DNA from: JBDRMN01 sp043812055
GTDB taxonomy: Bacteria; Patescibacteriota; Gracilibacteria; JAHISY01
DNA: 56,272 nt
Assembly: GCA_043812055.1 (NCBI GenBank)
Contig: JBDRMN010000014.1
Span: forward strand, 1 to 56,272
Direction: 5' to 3'
The stretch's first letter is position 1. Each line of letters begins with the position of its first letter. Positions 24,467 to 32,352 of the stretch are shown here, piece by piece. The notes beneath the pieces are model-generated. The model made no database searches and was not told where the DNA came from. It was given only the letters and a program-made list of their open reading frames with translations. The position numbers were made by a program, and so were the translations under genes.

Positions 24467-24838
24467 ATGACCGAAACTACTTCAGAAAATCCAGACCAGC
24501 GAGCGGAGGAGCTGGAAGCCGCTAAAGAGAGGTATGGAAAATTATTGTCTTCAGTGTTGGAAAAACTAAATAATCCAGAAGTTTGGAAAGAAATCAAAAA
24601 GGCTTTCCCTGATCTTTTAAAAGAGTATGAAAGCCGAGAAGATGCTCCACGCGAGCTTTTCTTTTATTGTATTCTTAACGTTCAGGAATCGACATCCACT
24701 GCTTTCAATTTAACCAAAAAGGAAGTAGAAGTTTTACATGTTTACCTATCTGGTTATCTGGAAGAGCTAGAAGAATTGGAAAAAGACACCAAAGAGAAGA
24801 CTGAAGAGATATTGAGTGGATCTGATCAGACAGAATAA
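24467..24838 (+). CDS. Hypothetical helical protein (123 aa)
   Basis: Not recognised. Highly acidic and helical (MTETTSENPDQRAEELEAAK; SGYLEELEELEKDTKEK). The ATG at 24467 is preferred, because the frame upstream runs through the promoter. It may be a paralogue of the broken gene at 24945: both have a Lys-rich helix, then YCILNVQ / ECFLKAQ and a second helical region. The two share a duplicated promoter block. Confidence 0.65.
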   Translation: MTETTSENPDQRAEELEAAKERYGKLLSSVLEKLNNPEVWKEIKKAFPDLLKEYESREDAPRELFFYCILNVQESTSTAFNLTKKEVEVLHVYLSGYLEELEELEKDTKEKTEEILSGSDQTE

Positions 24839-24843
24839 AATGC

Positions 24844-24871
24844 TTGCATTTAAAAGATTTTTTGATAAAGT
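24844..24871 (+). promoter_or_regulatory. Promoter of gene at 24945
   Basis: TTGCAT, 16 bp, TAAAGT, in the second copy of the promoter block described at 24410. Confidence 0.5.
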
Positions 24872-24944
24872 TGACCACTATTTTTAACCCCCTATCAAAA
24901 GGTATTGGATTATATTGAACTTTGAGTAATTTTAACTTTGTAAA

Positions 24945-25311
24945 ATGGCAGAAGTAAAATTAGCCTCTTCCTCCAGCGGAGCGGAAGGAGCATGAGAGAA
25001 ATTTCACTTCAGGCTGGGAGAAGGTTACAAGCGCTAGGGAGAAGCTCGAAAAATATTTCAACAAAACAATTGGGGCTCATGATGCTACCACTTTGCTGGA
25101 ATGTTTTTTGAAAGCTCAAAAATCCCCTGATTCTCAAAAACTTTCACTTCCTGAATTAACGCAGGCAGAGAGGGCTGCATTGGCACGCGAAATCACTCGT
25201 CAAGAAGTAGGCCTAATACTCCCGCTGAATTTTGGTAGTGAAGAAGATGATATACCCGAAGAAACACTTAAACTAGCAGAGCGACTTCATTCACTCGCCG
25301 AGCAGCTCTAG
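24945..25311 (+). pseudogene. Frameshifted paralogue of the 24467 gene
   Basis: The ATG at 24945 opens MAEVKLASSSSGAEGA and stops at 24993-24995. A second frame, open from 24964, carries on as ERNFTSGWEKVTSAREK to the stop at 25309-25311, ending LKLAERLHSLAEQL. Together they look like one gene of about 120 codons broken by a one-base indel near 24980-24993. Alternatives are a sequencing error or programmed frameshifting; no clear slippery heptamer was seen. The 3' end overlaps the convergent DJ-1 gene by 21 nt. Confidence 0.55.
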
Positions 25312-25896
25312 AATTTTCTCTCCAAACTCCGTCGCCGCTTCCGGCCCATTTGCAGTAATAATCTTGCCGTCTACTTCGACGTTCGCTTTTGTATAGCTCG
25401 CTCCGCCATCAGCAAGCGCTTTTTCACCATCCGGTGAGGGAAAGACTGTGGCCTTTTTCCCCTTCAAAACCCCGGCGTTCGCGAGAACCGTCGGAGCAAT
25501 GCAGATTGCCGCGAGGATTTTTCCGGATTTAACGGCTTTCTGAGCCAGTAAATGGGCAGCGGGGTCAGCGAAATAAGTCGCCGCTCCCGGTCCGCCGACG
25601 AAAATCACTGCATCGAAATCCTCCGCATTGACTTGATTGATCCCGATTTGAGCTTTAGCTTTGCCGCCGAGCTTACCGATCACTTCTCCTGGCTCGCGTG
25701 AAGCAATTGTTATCTCAACCCCGGCGTCTTGGAGAACCTTTTGTGGCTCGAAAAGTTCCTCGTCACGGAAGTCTGCCGGGGCGATGACGAAAAGGGCGTG
25801 TTTGGTCATAGTGGGAGTGTTAGGAATGTTGGGAGTGTTGGGAGTACAGGCGAAAACAAGAATAGAGGATAACAGGATAGTTAGGATTTTTTTCAC
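25291..25896 (-). CDS. DJ-1/PfpI family protein with lipoprotein-like signal
   Basis: The core (from about residue 31) is a DJ-1/PfpI fold: HALFVIAPADFRDEELFEP, AVIFVGGPGAATYF, the nucleophile Cys132 in AAICIAPTVLANAG, and ATVFPSPDGEKAL. An N-terminal hydrophobic segment ends VFAC and may be a weak lipobox. Between it and the core, TPNTPNIPNTPTM is coded by 9-bp tandem repeats (25809-25846). The family includes chaperones, glyoxalases and amidases; which applies is unknown. Export is unusual for the family. Confidence 0.8.
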   Translation of the reverse strand: MKKILTILLSSILVFACTPNTPNIPNTPTMTKHALFVIAPADFRDEELFEPQKVLQDAGVEITIASREPGEVIGKLGGKAKAQIGINQVNAEDFDAVIFVGGPGAATYFADPAAHLLAQKAVKSGKILAAICIAPTVLANAGVLKGKKATVFPSPDGEKALADGGASYTKANVEVDGKIITANGPEAATEFGEKILELLGE

Positions 25897-25948
25897 TAAT
25901 TCAAATGTAAAAAGTAAAAAGTAAAAAGTAAAAACTGCAACTCAAAAC

Positions 25949-26326
25949 TTATAACTGACGTTTTCCTTTTAGAGTGATGATGCTAGCTCCAAGCATTTTA
26001 GCGATTTCTTCCGCCTCACCGAGGATGGGTTTTACTTTTTCCGGATCAATTAGCTTGCTATCGCACAATAAACTTAGCCAATACTTAGTCTCGTTGGCAG
26101 ACTTGAGTGCAATCTCATAAAACCGAATAAAATCTCTTCTTGAGCTGGCTGCTTTTGCCTCGATAATATTAGCTCCGATTGATGTACCTGATCGTAAAAG
26201 TTGATCTCCAACTACCCAAAAAGTTCTACGATTAGGAAAATCTTCCGTAAATTTTAAAAGCGTAAGAGAAAAACTGTAGGCCCGAGTCCTCAAATCGTTT
26301 TGAGATTTGAGTTGTGGTTTTAACAT
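25949..26326 (-). CDS. Four-helix-bundle protein (S23 / 23S rRNA IVP family)
   Basis: A 125-residue protein with the family pattern: LRTRAYSFSLTLLKFTEDFP, LLRSGTSIGANIIEAKAASS, FIRFYEIALKSANETKYWLSLL and a final helix with IAKMLGASIITLK. These proteins form pentameric bundles and were first seen as open frames in 23S rRNA intervening sequences; their function is unknown. Its upstream neighbour on the same strand is rplT. Confidence 0.88.
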   Translation of the reverse strand: MLKPQLKSQNDLRTRAYSFSLTLLKFTEDFPNRRTFWVVGDQLLRSGTSIGANIIEAKAASSRRDFIRFYEIALKSANETKYWLSLLCDSKLIDPEKVKPILGEAEEIAKMLGASIITLKGKRQL

Positions 26327-26345
26327 TTGAACTTTGCGTTTTTAG

Positions 26346-26714
26346 TTATTTACGGACGGGTGAACTCGCCTTACTCTTCGCCGTCTCCACCAACTTCTGA
26401 AAAGCCTCCGGTTCCCGCACGGCCAAATCCGCGAGATTCTTCCGGTTCACGACAATCTTCGATTTCGTCAGGCCGTCAATGAAACGCGAGTAGGTGAGAC
26501 CGGCAGCGCGGACAGCCGCGTTGAGTCTCTGAATCCAAAGTGCGCGGTAAGTGCGTTTCTTTAGCTTGCGGCCCCTGTAGGCGTGGCGACCGGCCTTGAG
26601 GTTCGCTTCTTTAGCAACCCGGAAAGTTTTGTGCTGGCGACCACGGTAGCCCTTCGTGGATTTCAGGACTTTTTTGTGGCGAGCGCGGGTGGTAGTGCCT
26701 TTTACGCGAGTCAT
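26346..26714 (-). CDS. rplT: 50S ribosomal protein L20
   Basis: Typical L20: TRVKGTTTRARHKKVLKSTKG, YRGRQHKTFRVAKEANLKAG, RDRKxRKR-like (YRGRKLKKRTYRALWIQRL) and AAVRAAGLTYSRFIDGL. It ends the infC-rpmI-rplT cluster, 126 nt behind rpmI. Confidence 0.97.
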   Translation of the reverse strand: MTRVKGTTTRARHKKVLKSTKGYRGRQHKTFRVAKEANLKAGRHAYRGRKLKKRTYRALWIQRLNAAVRAAGLTYSRFIDGLTKSKIVVNRKNLADLAVREPEAFQKLVETAKSKASSPVRK

Positions 26715-26840
26715 TTTTAATTATTTAGGGTTTAAATTAAGGAATCGAAGACTATGATGACGTTCTAAATGTTTTAGTTGTTCCATCGCTTCGCTTGTTC
26801 GAATTAGTTACAGTAGAACACTTAGAACAATTCGAACATT

Positions 26841-27035
26841 TTAAAGATTAGGCAATAATCTCGCCACTCTCTTCGCATCGCCTTTGGCCAGGTGCTTCGG
26901 CTTGTTTACGAGCTTCTTTTGCCGGCGGGATTTCTGCATCAGGAGATGGCCCCGACCGGCTTTGCGGCCGACGATCTTACCAGTTCCGGTTTTGCGGAAA
27001 CGTTTGGCGGCGGATTTATTCGACTTTAGCTTCAT
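26841..27035 (-). CDS. rpmI: 50S ribosomal protein L35
   Basis: A 64-residue L35: MKLKSNKSAAKRFRKTGTGK, GHLLMQKSRRQKKLVNKPKHL and KRVARLLPNL. Its ATG overlaps the infC stop by 4 nt (ATGA), indicating coupling. Confidence 0.97.
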   Translation of the reverse strand: MKLKSNKSAAKRFRKTGTGKIVGRKAGRGHLLMQKSRRQKKLVNKPKHLAKGDAKRVARLLPNL

Positions 27036-27646
27036 TGTACCGGGGGTTTAACCGTTTCAATTTTTTCGGGAGATTCGATGAGGTTTTCACTGGGTTTTTT
27101 CTTGGACTTACTGGGGAGGAGGATCATTACCAGCTGGCGTCCGAGCTTTTTCGGCAGTTCCTCGATTATGCTTACGTCTTCCAACCTCTTGGCAAATTCT
27201 TTCATTTTCTCCAGCGCCAAATCGAAGTGGGCAATCTCTCTGCCGCGGAACTGGAGGACTACTCGCAGCTTGTGCCCCTTTTCGATAAACCCCTTGGCCT
27301 GGCGGACACGTACCAGCAGATCTCCTTCCGCAATCCGAATTCCCAGTCGGACGCCTTTCACCGACTTGGCCTTGCCGTGAGCCCGATTTTTGGCGGCAGC
27401 TTTCTTTTGCTCGTACTGCCACTTACCGTAATCCAGGATTTTGGCGACAGGCGGGTGAGCCTTGGGAGCGACCAGGATCAGATCGAGTTCCTGAACTTTA
27501 GCTTTCTGAATCGCTTCCGCAGTCTTGAGCAGTCCCAGTTTCGAACCATCCGAATCAATTACGAACACTTCGTAAGCGCGAATACGCTCGTTCATGATCG
27601 GGCGGGGCACACGAGGTGCGGATTGAGGTCTTCTGCGGAGAGCCAA
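27032..27646 (-). CDS. infC: Translation initiation factor IF-3
   Basis: Prevents subunit joining and checks initiator tRNA pairing. N-domain: MNERIRAYEVFVIDSDGSKL and LDLILVAPKAHPPVAKILDYGKWQYEQKK; C-domain: VKGVRLGIRIAEGDL and VVLQFRGREIAH. A Lys/Pro-rich tail of about 25 residues is extra. The start is probably TTG at 27646 (MALRRRPQSAPRVPRP) or the TTG at 27667; the ATG at 27595 would lose the usual N-terminal arm. infC commonly uses rare start codons. Confidence 0.93.
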   Translation of the reverse strand: MALRRRPQSAPRVPRPIMNERIRAYEVFVIDSDGSKLGLLKTAEAIQKAKVQELDLILVAPKAHPPVAKILDYGKWQYEQKKAAAKNRAHGKAKSVKGVRLGIRIAEGDLLVRVRQAKGFIEKGHKLRVVLQFRGREIAHFDLALEKMKEFAKRLEDVSIIEELPKKLGRQLVMILLPSKSKKKPSENLIESPEKIETVKPPVQ

Positions 27647-27718
27647 AAAATCGGTTAAAAAATACAAAAAGCCGGGGAAGTTTAGAATAAAAGAGTGAAG
27701 GAGTCAAAGCGGGAGATT

Positions 27719-27816
27719 AGTCTTTAGGTCATTAACCCGTTAAGTCCTTATGTCTTTGTGTCATAATTAGTTTTTGCCCCACTCAAAGACTTAAAGACTC
27801 AGAGACCAAAAGACTC
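27719..27816. repeat. Heptad tandem repeats (TCTTTAGG / AAAGACTC)
   Basis: Degenerate heptads such as GTCTTTA, GTCCTTA and TGTCTTTG run on one side and AAAGACTTAAAGACTCAGAG on the other, so the halves are inverted relative to each other. A 38-bp palindrome follows at once. Confidence 0.55.
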
Positions 27817-27817
27817 A

Positions 27818-27855
27818 TACTGCAAAATTGCACAAATTCACGCCATTTTGTAGTA
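27818..27855. repeat. 38-bp palindromic element, copy 2
   Basis: TACTGCAAAAT at the left and ATTTTGTAGTA at the right, 38 bp in all, with centre TGCACAAATTCACGCC. It lies between infC and tilS. Confidence 0.7.
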
Positions 27856-27875
27856 CGATTCTCTGCCAAATAAAA

Positions 27876-28787
27876 TCACCAAATCAAAACCCGCACTCCT
27901 TTTCTTTTCCCGGTTTTAAAAATAAGCTGGCCAAATTTTTTTTGCTTGCCGCCACGAGGATTAGCCGCCAGATCGAGTACTTCCTCCAAATGCTTCTCCT
28001 CGATCCCCAGTAAATTGCCAACTTGCTGATGGTAAATCTCCCGCAGCACGGTTTTGCGGATTACTCTGGGTAATGAGCTGAATTCTGTAAGCGGAACTGC
28101 ATTAGCCTTCCCAAATCTCCGGAGCCATTCGTCAGCGAGCAGAGAGGTGAATTCCGCATTTTCTTTCGCTGCACGGGCGACTCGCAGTACGGCTTCCTCA
28201 AGCCTTGGGTTGAGCTTTTGAAGTTCGGGAAGAATTTTATTGCGCAAAAAATTCCGAGTATATTTCCAATCACGGTTTGTAGGATCGTGGACGAACTTCA
28301 AGCGATTACGTTTCGCGTAATTAAGTAACTTTTCTTTGGGAACATTCAGCAAAGGCCGCCAGAGTCCGTCCCGGTATTTACCCATCCCGCCGAGCCCCAG
28401 TAAACCCGTTCCCCGAATCAGGTTCAGTAAAACAGTTTCCACTTGATCGTCCAGATGGTGAGCGAGGGCAATGCAATCGGCCCCGACTTTCTTCGCAGTT
28501 TTGCGCAAAAAGCGGTAACGGGCTTCCCGGGCTTCCGCTTCGGATTTGAGTTTTTTTTTCGCCTTTTCCGAGAAAAAATCTAAGGAATATTTTTCGGCAA
28601 GTTTTTTCACAAAAGCTGCATGCTTGTCGGCGGCGGGGTGGATGTGGTGGTTGAAGTGAGCGATGGTGAGTTGCCAGTTACCAGTTGCCAGTCGCGAGTG
28701 AGAAAAGCCTTTTAGCTTCTTGCGAGCTAGTAAATCCAAAAGCGTGACACTGTCGATTCCGCCGGAGACGGCAACAATAATCTTCAT
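27876..28787 (-). CDS. tilS: tRNA(Ile)-lysidine synthase
   Basis: Converts C34 of the tRNA-Ile CAT anticodon to lysidine. The N-terminal PP-loop is AVSGGIDS (residues 6-13); family motifs are IAHFNHHIHPAADKHA, ARYRFLRKTAKKVGADCIALAHHLDDQVET and LLGLGGM. At 303 residues it is on the short side, lacking the long C-terminal domain of E. coli TilS. Residues HSRLATGNWQL (about 30-40) are coded by a tandem repeat at 28672-28698 and look like an insertion. Confidence 0.9.
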   Translation of the reverse strand: MKIIVAVSGGIDSVTLLDLLARKKLKGFSHSRLATGNWQLTIAHFNHHIHPAADKHAAFVKKLAEKYSLDFFSEKAKKKLKSEAEAREARYRFLRKTAKKVGADCIALAHHLDDQVETVLLNLIRGTGLLGLGGMGKYRDGLWRPLLNVPKEKLLNYAKRNRLKFVHDPTNRDWKYTRNFLRNKILPELQKLNPRLEEAVLRVARAAKENAEFTSLLADEWLRRFGKANAVPLTEFSSLPRVIRKTVLREIYHQQVGNLLGIEEKHLEEVLDLAANPRGGKQKKFGQLIFKTGKRKGVRVLIW

Positions 28788-28832
28788 ATTTCAGAATAAT
28801 AGGATATAGAATAGACGCGATGAATCGCGTCT

Positions 28833-30299
28833 CTACAGTTTTTTCTTTACGACTTGCTGATCTCCCGCATCCTCAATCTCCAATCCCTGTTTTGCAAATT
28901 CATCCCGAATCTCATCTGAACGCTCCCAGTTCTTTTCTTTCCGGGCAGCCGCTCGTTCGTCTAAAAGTTTTTCCTGCTCCGAACTTAATTCGACCGGCTT
29001 TTCAGACTTAGCTAAATCCAAAGCCAGCACCTCATCAAATTTATCCAGCGTGGCTTTTTTGATGCCCGGCTCAATCGTTTCATTCTTGGCAATTTCCCAG
29101 GCAACCGCGAGCGCTTGGGGGGAATTCAAATCATCTGCCAGCGCTTCGCTGAATTTAGCCACCGAGCTCTGGAAGGGCTCCTGCGCTTCCGGCAGAGCCT
29201 GGTAAATTTCCCGCAAATTCGTCAGGGCTTGCCGGGCGCCTTTCAACGCCTCCCAGGTGAAGTTCAGTTTCGTGCGGTAGTGGGTACCAAGTGTTAGGTA
29301 GCGGAAAGCCAGGGGATCGAAGCCTTTTTCCTCAATGTCCGCGACCGTGTAAAGATTCCCCAGACTTTTACTCATCTTGCCACCATCCACCGCGAGAAAC
29401 TCATTGTGCAGCCAGTAATTCACAAACTTCTTTCCTGTCGCCGCTTCACTCTGCGCGATTTCATTCTCATGGTGCACGGGGATGTGATCAACTCCGCCCG
29501 TGTGAATGTCGAACGCGGTTCCCAGTTCCCAGTTACCAGTTGCCAGAAGTTCGGGGGCAAGATACTTCAATGACATTGCTGAACATTCGATGTGCCAACC
29601 GGGGAAACCGGTTTGGTTCGCAGTTCTTGGTTCTTGGTCATTGGTTCCGGACAGATCTTTGCCAGTCTCGAAATCCCATCTCAAAATATGATTAGCGTTT
29701 TCACCAACGCAAAATTTCCAGAGGGCGAAGTCGGCGGGATTCTTTTTTTCACTCTTTACTTCAACCCTTTTGCCGGCCTTCTTTTCCTCCTGCTTCTGTC
29801 CACCCAGTTTCCCATAATTCTTGAACTTACTCGTATCGAAATAAATCCCGTCACTTGTTTCATAGGTAAAACCTTTTTCCGCCAACTTTTTTATAAGCTC
29901 GATCTGCTCTTTGATGTGTTCACTGGCACGGGGGAGCCGGTGAGGTGTGAGAATATTTAGCTTTTTCAGATCTGCCAGAAATTCTTTTTCGTACTTACGG
30001 GCGACTTCAAGCGGGCCAACTTTTTCTTCGCGTGCACCTTTTTCGAGCTTATCTTCACCGCTGTCCGAATCGCTCGTCAAATGCCCCACATCCGTAATAT
30101 TCATCACCTGGGTCACTTCCAATCCCAGAAACTCCAAACTCCGTCGCAGCAAATCCGCAAACAAAAAAGCCCGGAAATTGCCGATGTGCGGAGCAGCGTA
30201 AACCGTCGGCCCGCAGTTGTAAATCTTCACTTGACCCTCTATGAGCGGGGTAAAAGCTTCCTTTTGGCGGGTGAGGGTGTTGGTGAAACTGATTGGCAT
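28833..30299 (-). CDS. cysS: Cysteinyl-tRNA synthetase
   Basis: Class I synthetase. The Zn-binding Cys29 and HIGH-type motif appear in YNCGPTVYAAPHIGNFRAF; further motifs are TQVMNITDVGHLTSDSDSGEDK, GWHIECSAMS, DIHTGGVDHIPVHHENEIAQ and KMSKSLGNLYT. The C-terminal anticodon region is present (488 residues). Two short repeat-coded inserts are visible near the catalytic core: TNDQEPRTANQTG (29612-29650) and LATGNWELGT (29518-29548). Both interrupt otherwise conserved blocks in frame. Confidence 0.95.
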   Translation of the reverse strand: MPISFTNTLTRQKEAFTPLIEGQVKIYNCGPTVYAAPHIGNFRAFLFADLLRRSLEFLGLEVTQVMNITDVGHLTSDSDSGEDKLEKGAREEKVGPLEVARKYEKEFLADLKKLNILTPHRLPRASEHIKEQIELIKKLAEKGFTYETSDGIYFDTSKFKNYGKLGGQKQEEKKAGKRVEVKSEKKNPADFALWKFCVGENANHILRWDFETGKDLSGTNDQEPRTANQTGFPGWHIECSAMSLKYLAPELLATGNWELGTAFDIHTGGVDHIPVHHENEIAQSEAATGKKFVNYWLHNEFLAVDGGKMSKSLGNLYTVADIEEKGFDPLAFRYLTLGTHYRTKLNFTWEALKGARQALTNLREIYQALPEAQEPFQSSVAKFSEALADDLNSPQALAVAWEIAKNETIEPGIKKATLDKFDEVLALDLAKSEKPVELSSEQEKLLDERAAARKEKNWERSDEIRDEFAKQGLEIEDAGDQQVVKKKL

Positions 30300-30335
30300 G
30301 GAGAAAGGATAAAGGATTAAGGATTAAGAATAAAG

Positions 30336-30402
30336 GATTGTCTGGATTTCCGCGTTCGCGGAAATTATGTCTGGGCCCCGGCTCGCGGGCCGGGGTGACA
30401 AA
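30336..30402. repeat. REP-type palindromes
   Basis: TTTCCGCGTTCGCGGAAA and CCCCGGCTCGCGGGCCGGGG in tandem, joined by ATTATGTCTGGG. This is the same family as 22079-22205. It precedes the structured RNA region. Confidence 0.65.
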
Positions 30403-30469
30403 TATATTGAGTAATAGTATTGCTCAGGCTATTGTTTAGAACATCAACTTTTTAAAGTACAATTTTAAC

Positions 30470-30780
30470 GAGTTTGAGCTGCGGTTATCTACACAGATAA
30501 TCCAAAAGCTCACTCCTTGAAATGTTGGTTGGTTAATAAAAGTTTTGCTGGGCCGGGGGAGTGTGAAACTCACATTTCTCCCGCCCGGCGAAACTGAGTT
30601 GGACCGGTGTTTAGAAAAAGCTTCGTCTGGGCGATATCTATCGCCGGGCAAAAAATTTTTCTCTCGGAAAGGAGGTGGTTGAAGGCTACAAAGAAGAGAG
30701 GAAACCCTACCTGTCAACGCGGGGAAGCAGGCAGGGTGTTTTAATCCCCGCAAAAACGAAATCTACAAAGGTGAAAAAAA
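30470..30780 (+). ncRNA. Structured RNA leader A (boxA-like, covarying hairpin)
   Basis: A TACAAT -10 element is at 30458-30463. In order come a hairpin GTTATCT/AGATAAT (30483-30502), a boxA-like CTCCTTGAAA (30513-30522), a hairpin with outer stem TGGGC…GCCCG and inner TGTGA/TCACA (30548-30588), a hairpin GGGCGATA/TATCGCC (30629-30648), a strong GGAAAGGAGGTGG (30666-30678), and a hairpin GCGGGGA/TCCCCGC (30719-30751). The boxA-like word and the first large hairpin recur with compensatory changes at 31398-31474. It leads into the small frame at 30780. Confidence 0.5.
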
Positions 30781-30953
30781 TGGAAAAATTCGTGATCTGT
30801 TACGGCCTCGTAGCGACCACACCCCTATCCGGTAACGTGGTCAGTTCAAGTCAAGCATTGGTGGGTAATACCGATCTGAAGAGGCGGCGAAAAGGCGTGT
30901 GTGCCAAAGCAACTGTCGCCGGCATGGATTCCTGCGTTTATATATCCCTCTAA
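30780..30953 (+). CDS. Small protein (57 aa) behind structured leader
   Basis: Begins MEKFVICYGLVATTPLSGNV and ends CAKATVAGMDSCVYISL. AAAGGTG lies 6-7 nt before the ATG, a good ribosome-binding site. Three Cys and a basic cluster (LKRRRKG) but no membrane segment. The frame extends upstream to 30675 only through leader sequence. No family is recognised. It could be a leader-controlled peptide or a chance frame in a long structured RNA. Confidence 0.45.
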   Translation: MEKFVICYGLVATTPLSGNVVSSSQALVGNTDLKRRRKGVCAKATVAGMDSCVYISL

Positions 30954-31065
30954 CCAAGCGATGGTAAAAAAGAGGCAGGCTGCTCCCAGCCTAAACGGGA
31001 GCAAACGTACAGGAATCCGCAGACTGGATTGGCTATCCAGTTTGCAAATCAACCAGCCAACAAAT

Positions 31066-31132
31066 AAGGGCTGCTAATTAAGCCCTTCCGACGGGATGTG
31101 AACACTTCGTTTGCATTCCGTCGGTCCTTTTT
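31066..31132 (+). terminator. Double hairpin Rho-independent terminator
   Basis: AAGGGCT/AAGCCCTT (31066-31087) is followed directly by CCGACGGGATGTG/GCATTCCGTCGG (31088-31124) and TCCTTTTTG. It ends the transcript that starts near 30470. Confidence 0.75.
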
Positions 31133-31170
31133 GTCCTGAACTTTGATTTATGTGATTACTTTGATTATTA

Positions 31171-31300
31171 GCTTAAATCCCCCGCCCCGCCTAAACGGGG
31201 CACCCCTTTTCCGAAAGGGGGTTTACTAGCCCCTTTTTTATAAAGAGGGGGTTGGCGAAGCCCTGCGAAGCGAAGCGAAGAAGGGGGGAGATTTTTGAAT
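31171..31300. repeat. C-rich/G-rich long inverted repeat (AAATCCCCC…GGGGGGAGATTT)
   Basis: Left part AAATCCCCCGCCCCGCC…CCCCTTTTCCGAAAGGGGG, right part AAGGGGGGAGATTTTTG, with GCCCCTTTTTTATAAAGAGG inside. It folds into a long branched hairpin between the two structured RNA units. Confidence 0.65.
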
Positions 31301-31322
31301 AAATCCCTTGTACAACAAAAAT

Positions 31323-31350
31323 TTGACACCGCAAGGTCGGGTATTAAAAT
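31323..31350 (+). promoter_or_regulatory. Consensus promoter of structured RNA leader B
   Basis: Perfect TTGACA, 16 bp, TAAAAT; start predicted near 31357. Confidence 0.65.
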
Positions 31351-31356
31351 CCTCCG

Positions 31357-31790
31357 TGAGCTGTAACTTTTTGTGTGCTTCTGCACGCTGGAAGTTCGCT
31401 CCTTGAAAGATCAGCAAGCAGAAATTTCACTGGGCAGCGGGAGTACGAAATTCGCACCTCTACTGCCCAGTGAACCAAAGGCCGTTTGAGACGGAGGGGT
31501 AACATGCTGGGCACCCCTACGTTATTCACCCCTCAACAGGAAGGAGAATTCCCTGTGATTTTTTCTCATTTTTCCGCCTTCCTATGGTACAGCCTCGGGG
31601 TTAAAACCCGGTAACGCTGTTCCGCCTGGCCGTAGCCGAGGCGCTTAGGCGCCTCCGTTTGAGAAACCTTCTTCACAAGGGGCGGGTCTCTCCTGGATCT
31701 CATCTAACTCTGATCCGGAGTGCTTACTGATTTTTTCCTCAGCGGCGGGTCTTCCTATTCAGTTCACGCTGGATTTTGACCCGCCTCTTC
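31357..31790 (+). ncRNA. Structured RNA leader B (homologue of leader A)
   Basis: After the promoter comes the boxA-like GCTCCTTGAAAGA (31398-31410). A perfect 12-bp stem follows, TTCACTGGGCAG (31426-31437) with CTGCCCAGTGAA (31463-31474), enclosing GGGAG…CGAAATTCG. Next are GGGG/CCCC (31496-31519), AGGAAGGAG inside ACAGGAA/TTCCCTGT, GAGGCGC/GCGCCTC (31638-31655), and a final GGCGGGTC/GACCCGCC hairpin (31744-31785). A second GGCGGGTC at 31681 competes for the same 3' strand. No ORF above 60 codons lies inside; a 19-codon frame starts GTG at 31555. Confidence 0.5.
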
Positions 31791-31805
31791 CCTTTATTCG
31801 AAAAT

Positions 31806-31834
31806 TTGACAAAACTATCTTTGCCTGATAATTT
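31806..31834 (+). promoter_or_regulatory. Promoter of gene at 31856
   Basis: Perfect TTGACA, 17 bp, TAATTT. Confidence 0.55.
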
Positions 31835-31855
31835 GGCTTCCTTCATTTTTAATTT

Positions 31856-32149
31856 ATGCTTAAAAAAAGAAAAAGAAGTGGGGAAGAACCGAGTATTTTA
31901 AAGAGAGTATCTCTCTTTACTTGGATCGAAGCTCGTTTGGGGATTAATCAAATAATAATGTATGGAACAAGACGCCCTCAGATGACCCTAAGAGAAACTC
32001 AGGGAGCCTTTTCGGGCGATAATGGAGGTACCCAGAAAACTAAGAGCGAAGGTGCTCAGGAAACTTTTTCTGGTAATAACAACGAAGACCCTCAGGAAGC
32101 TTTGCCTGACGATGAAGAAGACTTTGATCCTAGGAATATCTTTGAATAA
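31856..32149 (+). CDS. Hypothetical acidic protein with short internal repeats (97 aa)
   Basis: A basic start (MLKKRKRSGEEPSILKR) leads into an acidic C-terminal half with three related units: TQGAFSGDNGG, AQETFSGNNNE and PQEALPDDEED. No family recognised. A good promoter stands 22 nt upstream. The acidic tail suggests a soluble binding or regulatory protein, but this is not supported by homology. Confidence 0.6.
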   Translation: MLKKRKRSGEEPSILKRVSLFTWIEARLGINQIIMYGTRRPQMTLRETQGAFSGDNGGTQKTKSEGAQETFSGNNNEDPQEALPDDEEDFDPRNIFE

Positions 32150-32181
32150 TATTTCTCTATTTACTTTTAATTTATCAAATC

Positions 32182-32352
32182 ATGGAGAATCCAAACAGCG
32201 GAGAATTGGACACAGGAACCCGAAATCAGATCCGAGATGATATTCGAAAGTCGTACGAGATGCTCATCAGCCCTTTTCATTCGGAAGAGGGAGGGCATTC
32301 TTTTCCAGCCACGATAAAAGTTAAAAGAGGTGGTCGTGATGTAGAAGTGTAG
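32182..32352 (+). CDS. Small hypothetical protein (56 aa)
   Basis: Starts MENPNSGELDTGTRNQIRDD and ends TIKVKRGGRDVEV. Soluble and charged, with no membrane segment. It lies 32 nt behind the 31856 gene on the same strand, so the two may form an operon. Not recognised. Confidence 0.5.
   Translation: MENPNSGELDTGTRNQIRDDIRKSYEMLISPFHSEEGGHSFPATIKVKRGGRDVEV

Noticed and set aside
24945..24995. TGA at 24993 read as glycine (recoded genetic code)
   Set aside because: TGA ends several secure genes such as infC, and the following frame differs, so recoding would not restore the gene.
30675..30779. GTG-start extension of the 57-residue small protein
   Set aside because: The GTG lies inside the purine-rich ribosome-binding-like word and the extension is structured leader; the ATG at 30780 has its own site.
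31357..31790. rRNA or RNase P RNA in the structured 31-kb region
   Set aside because: Both strands were read for conserved cores without a match.
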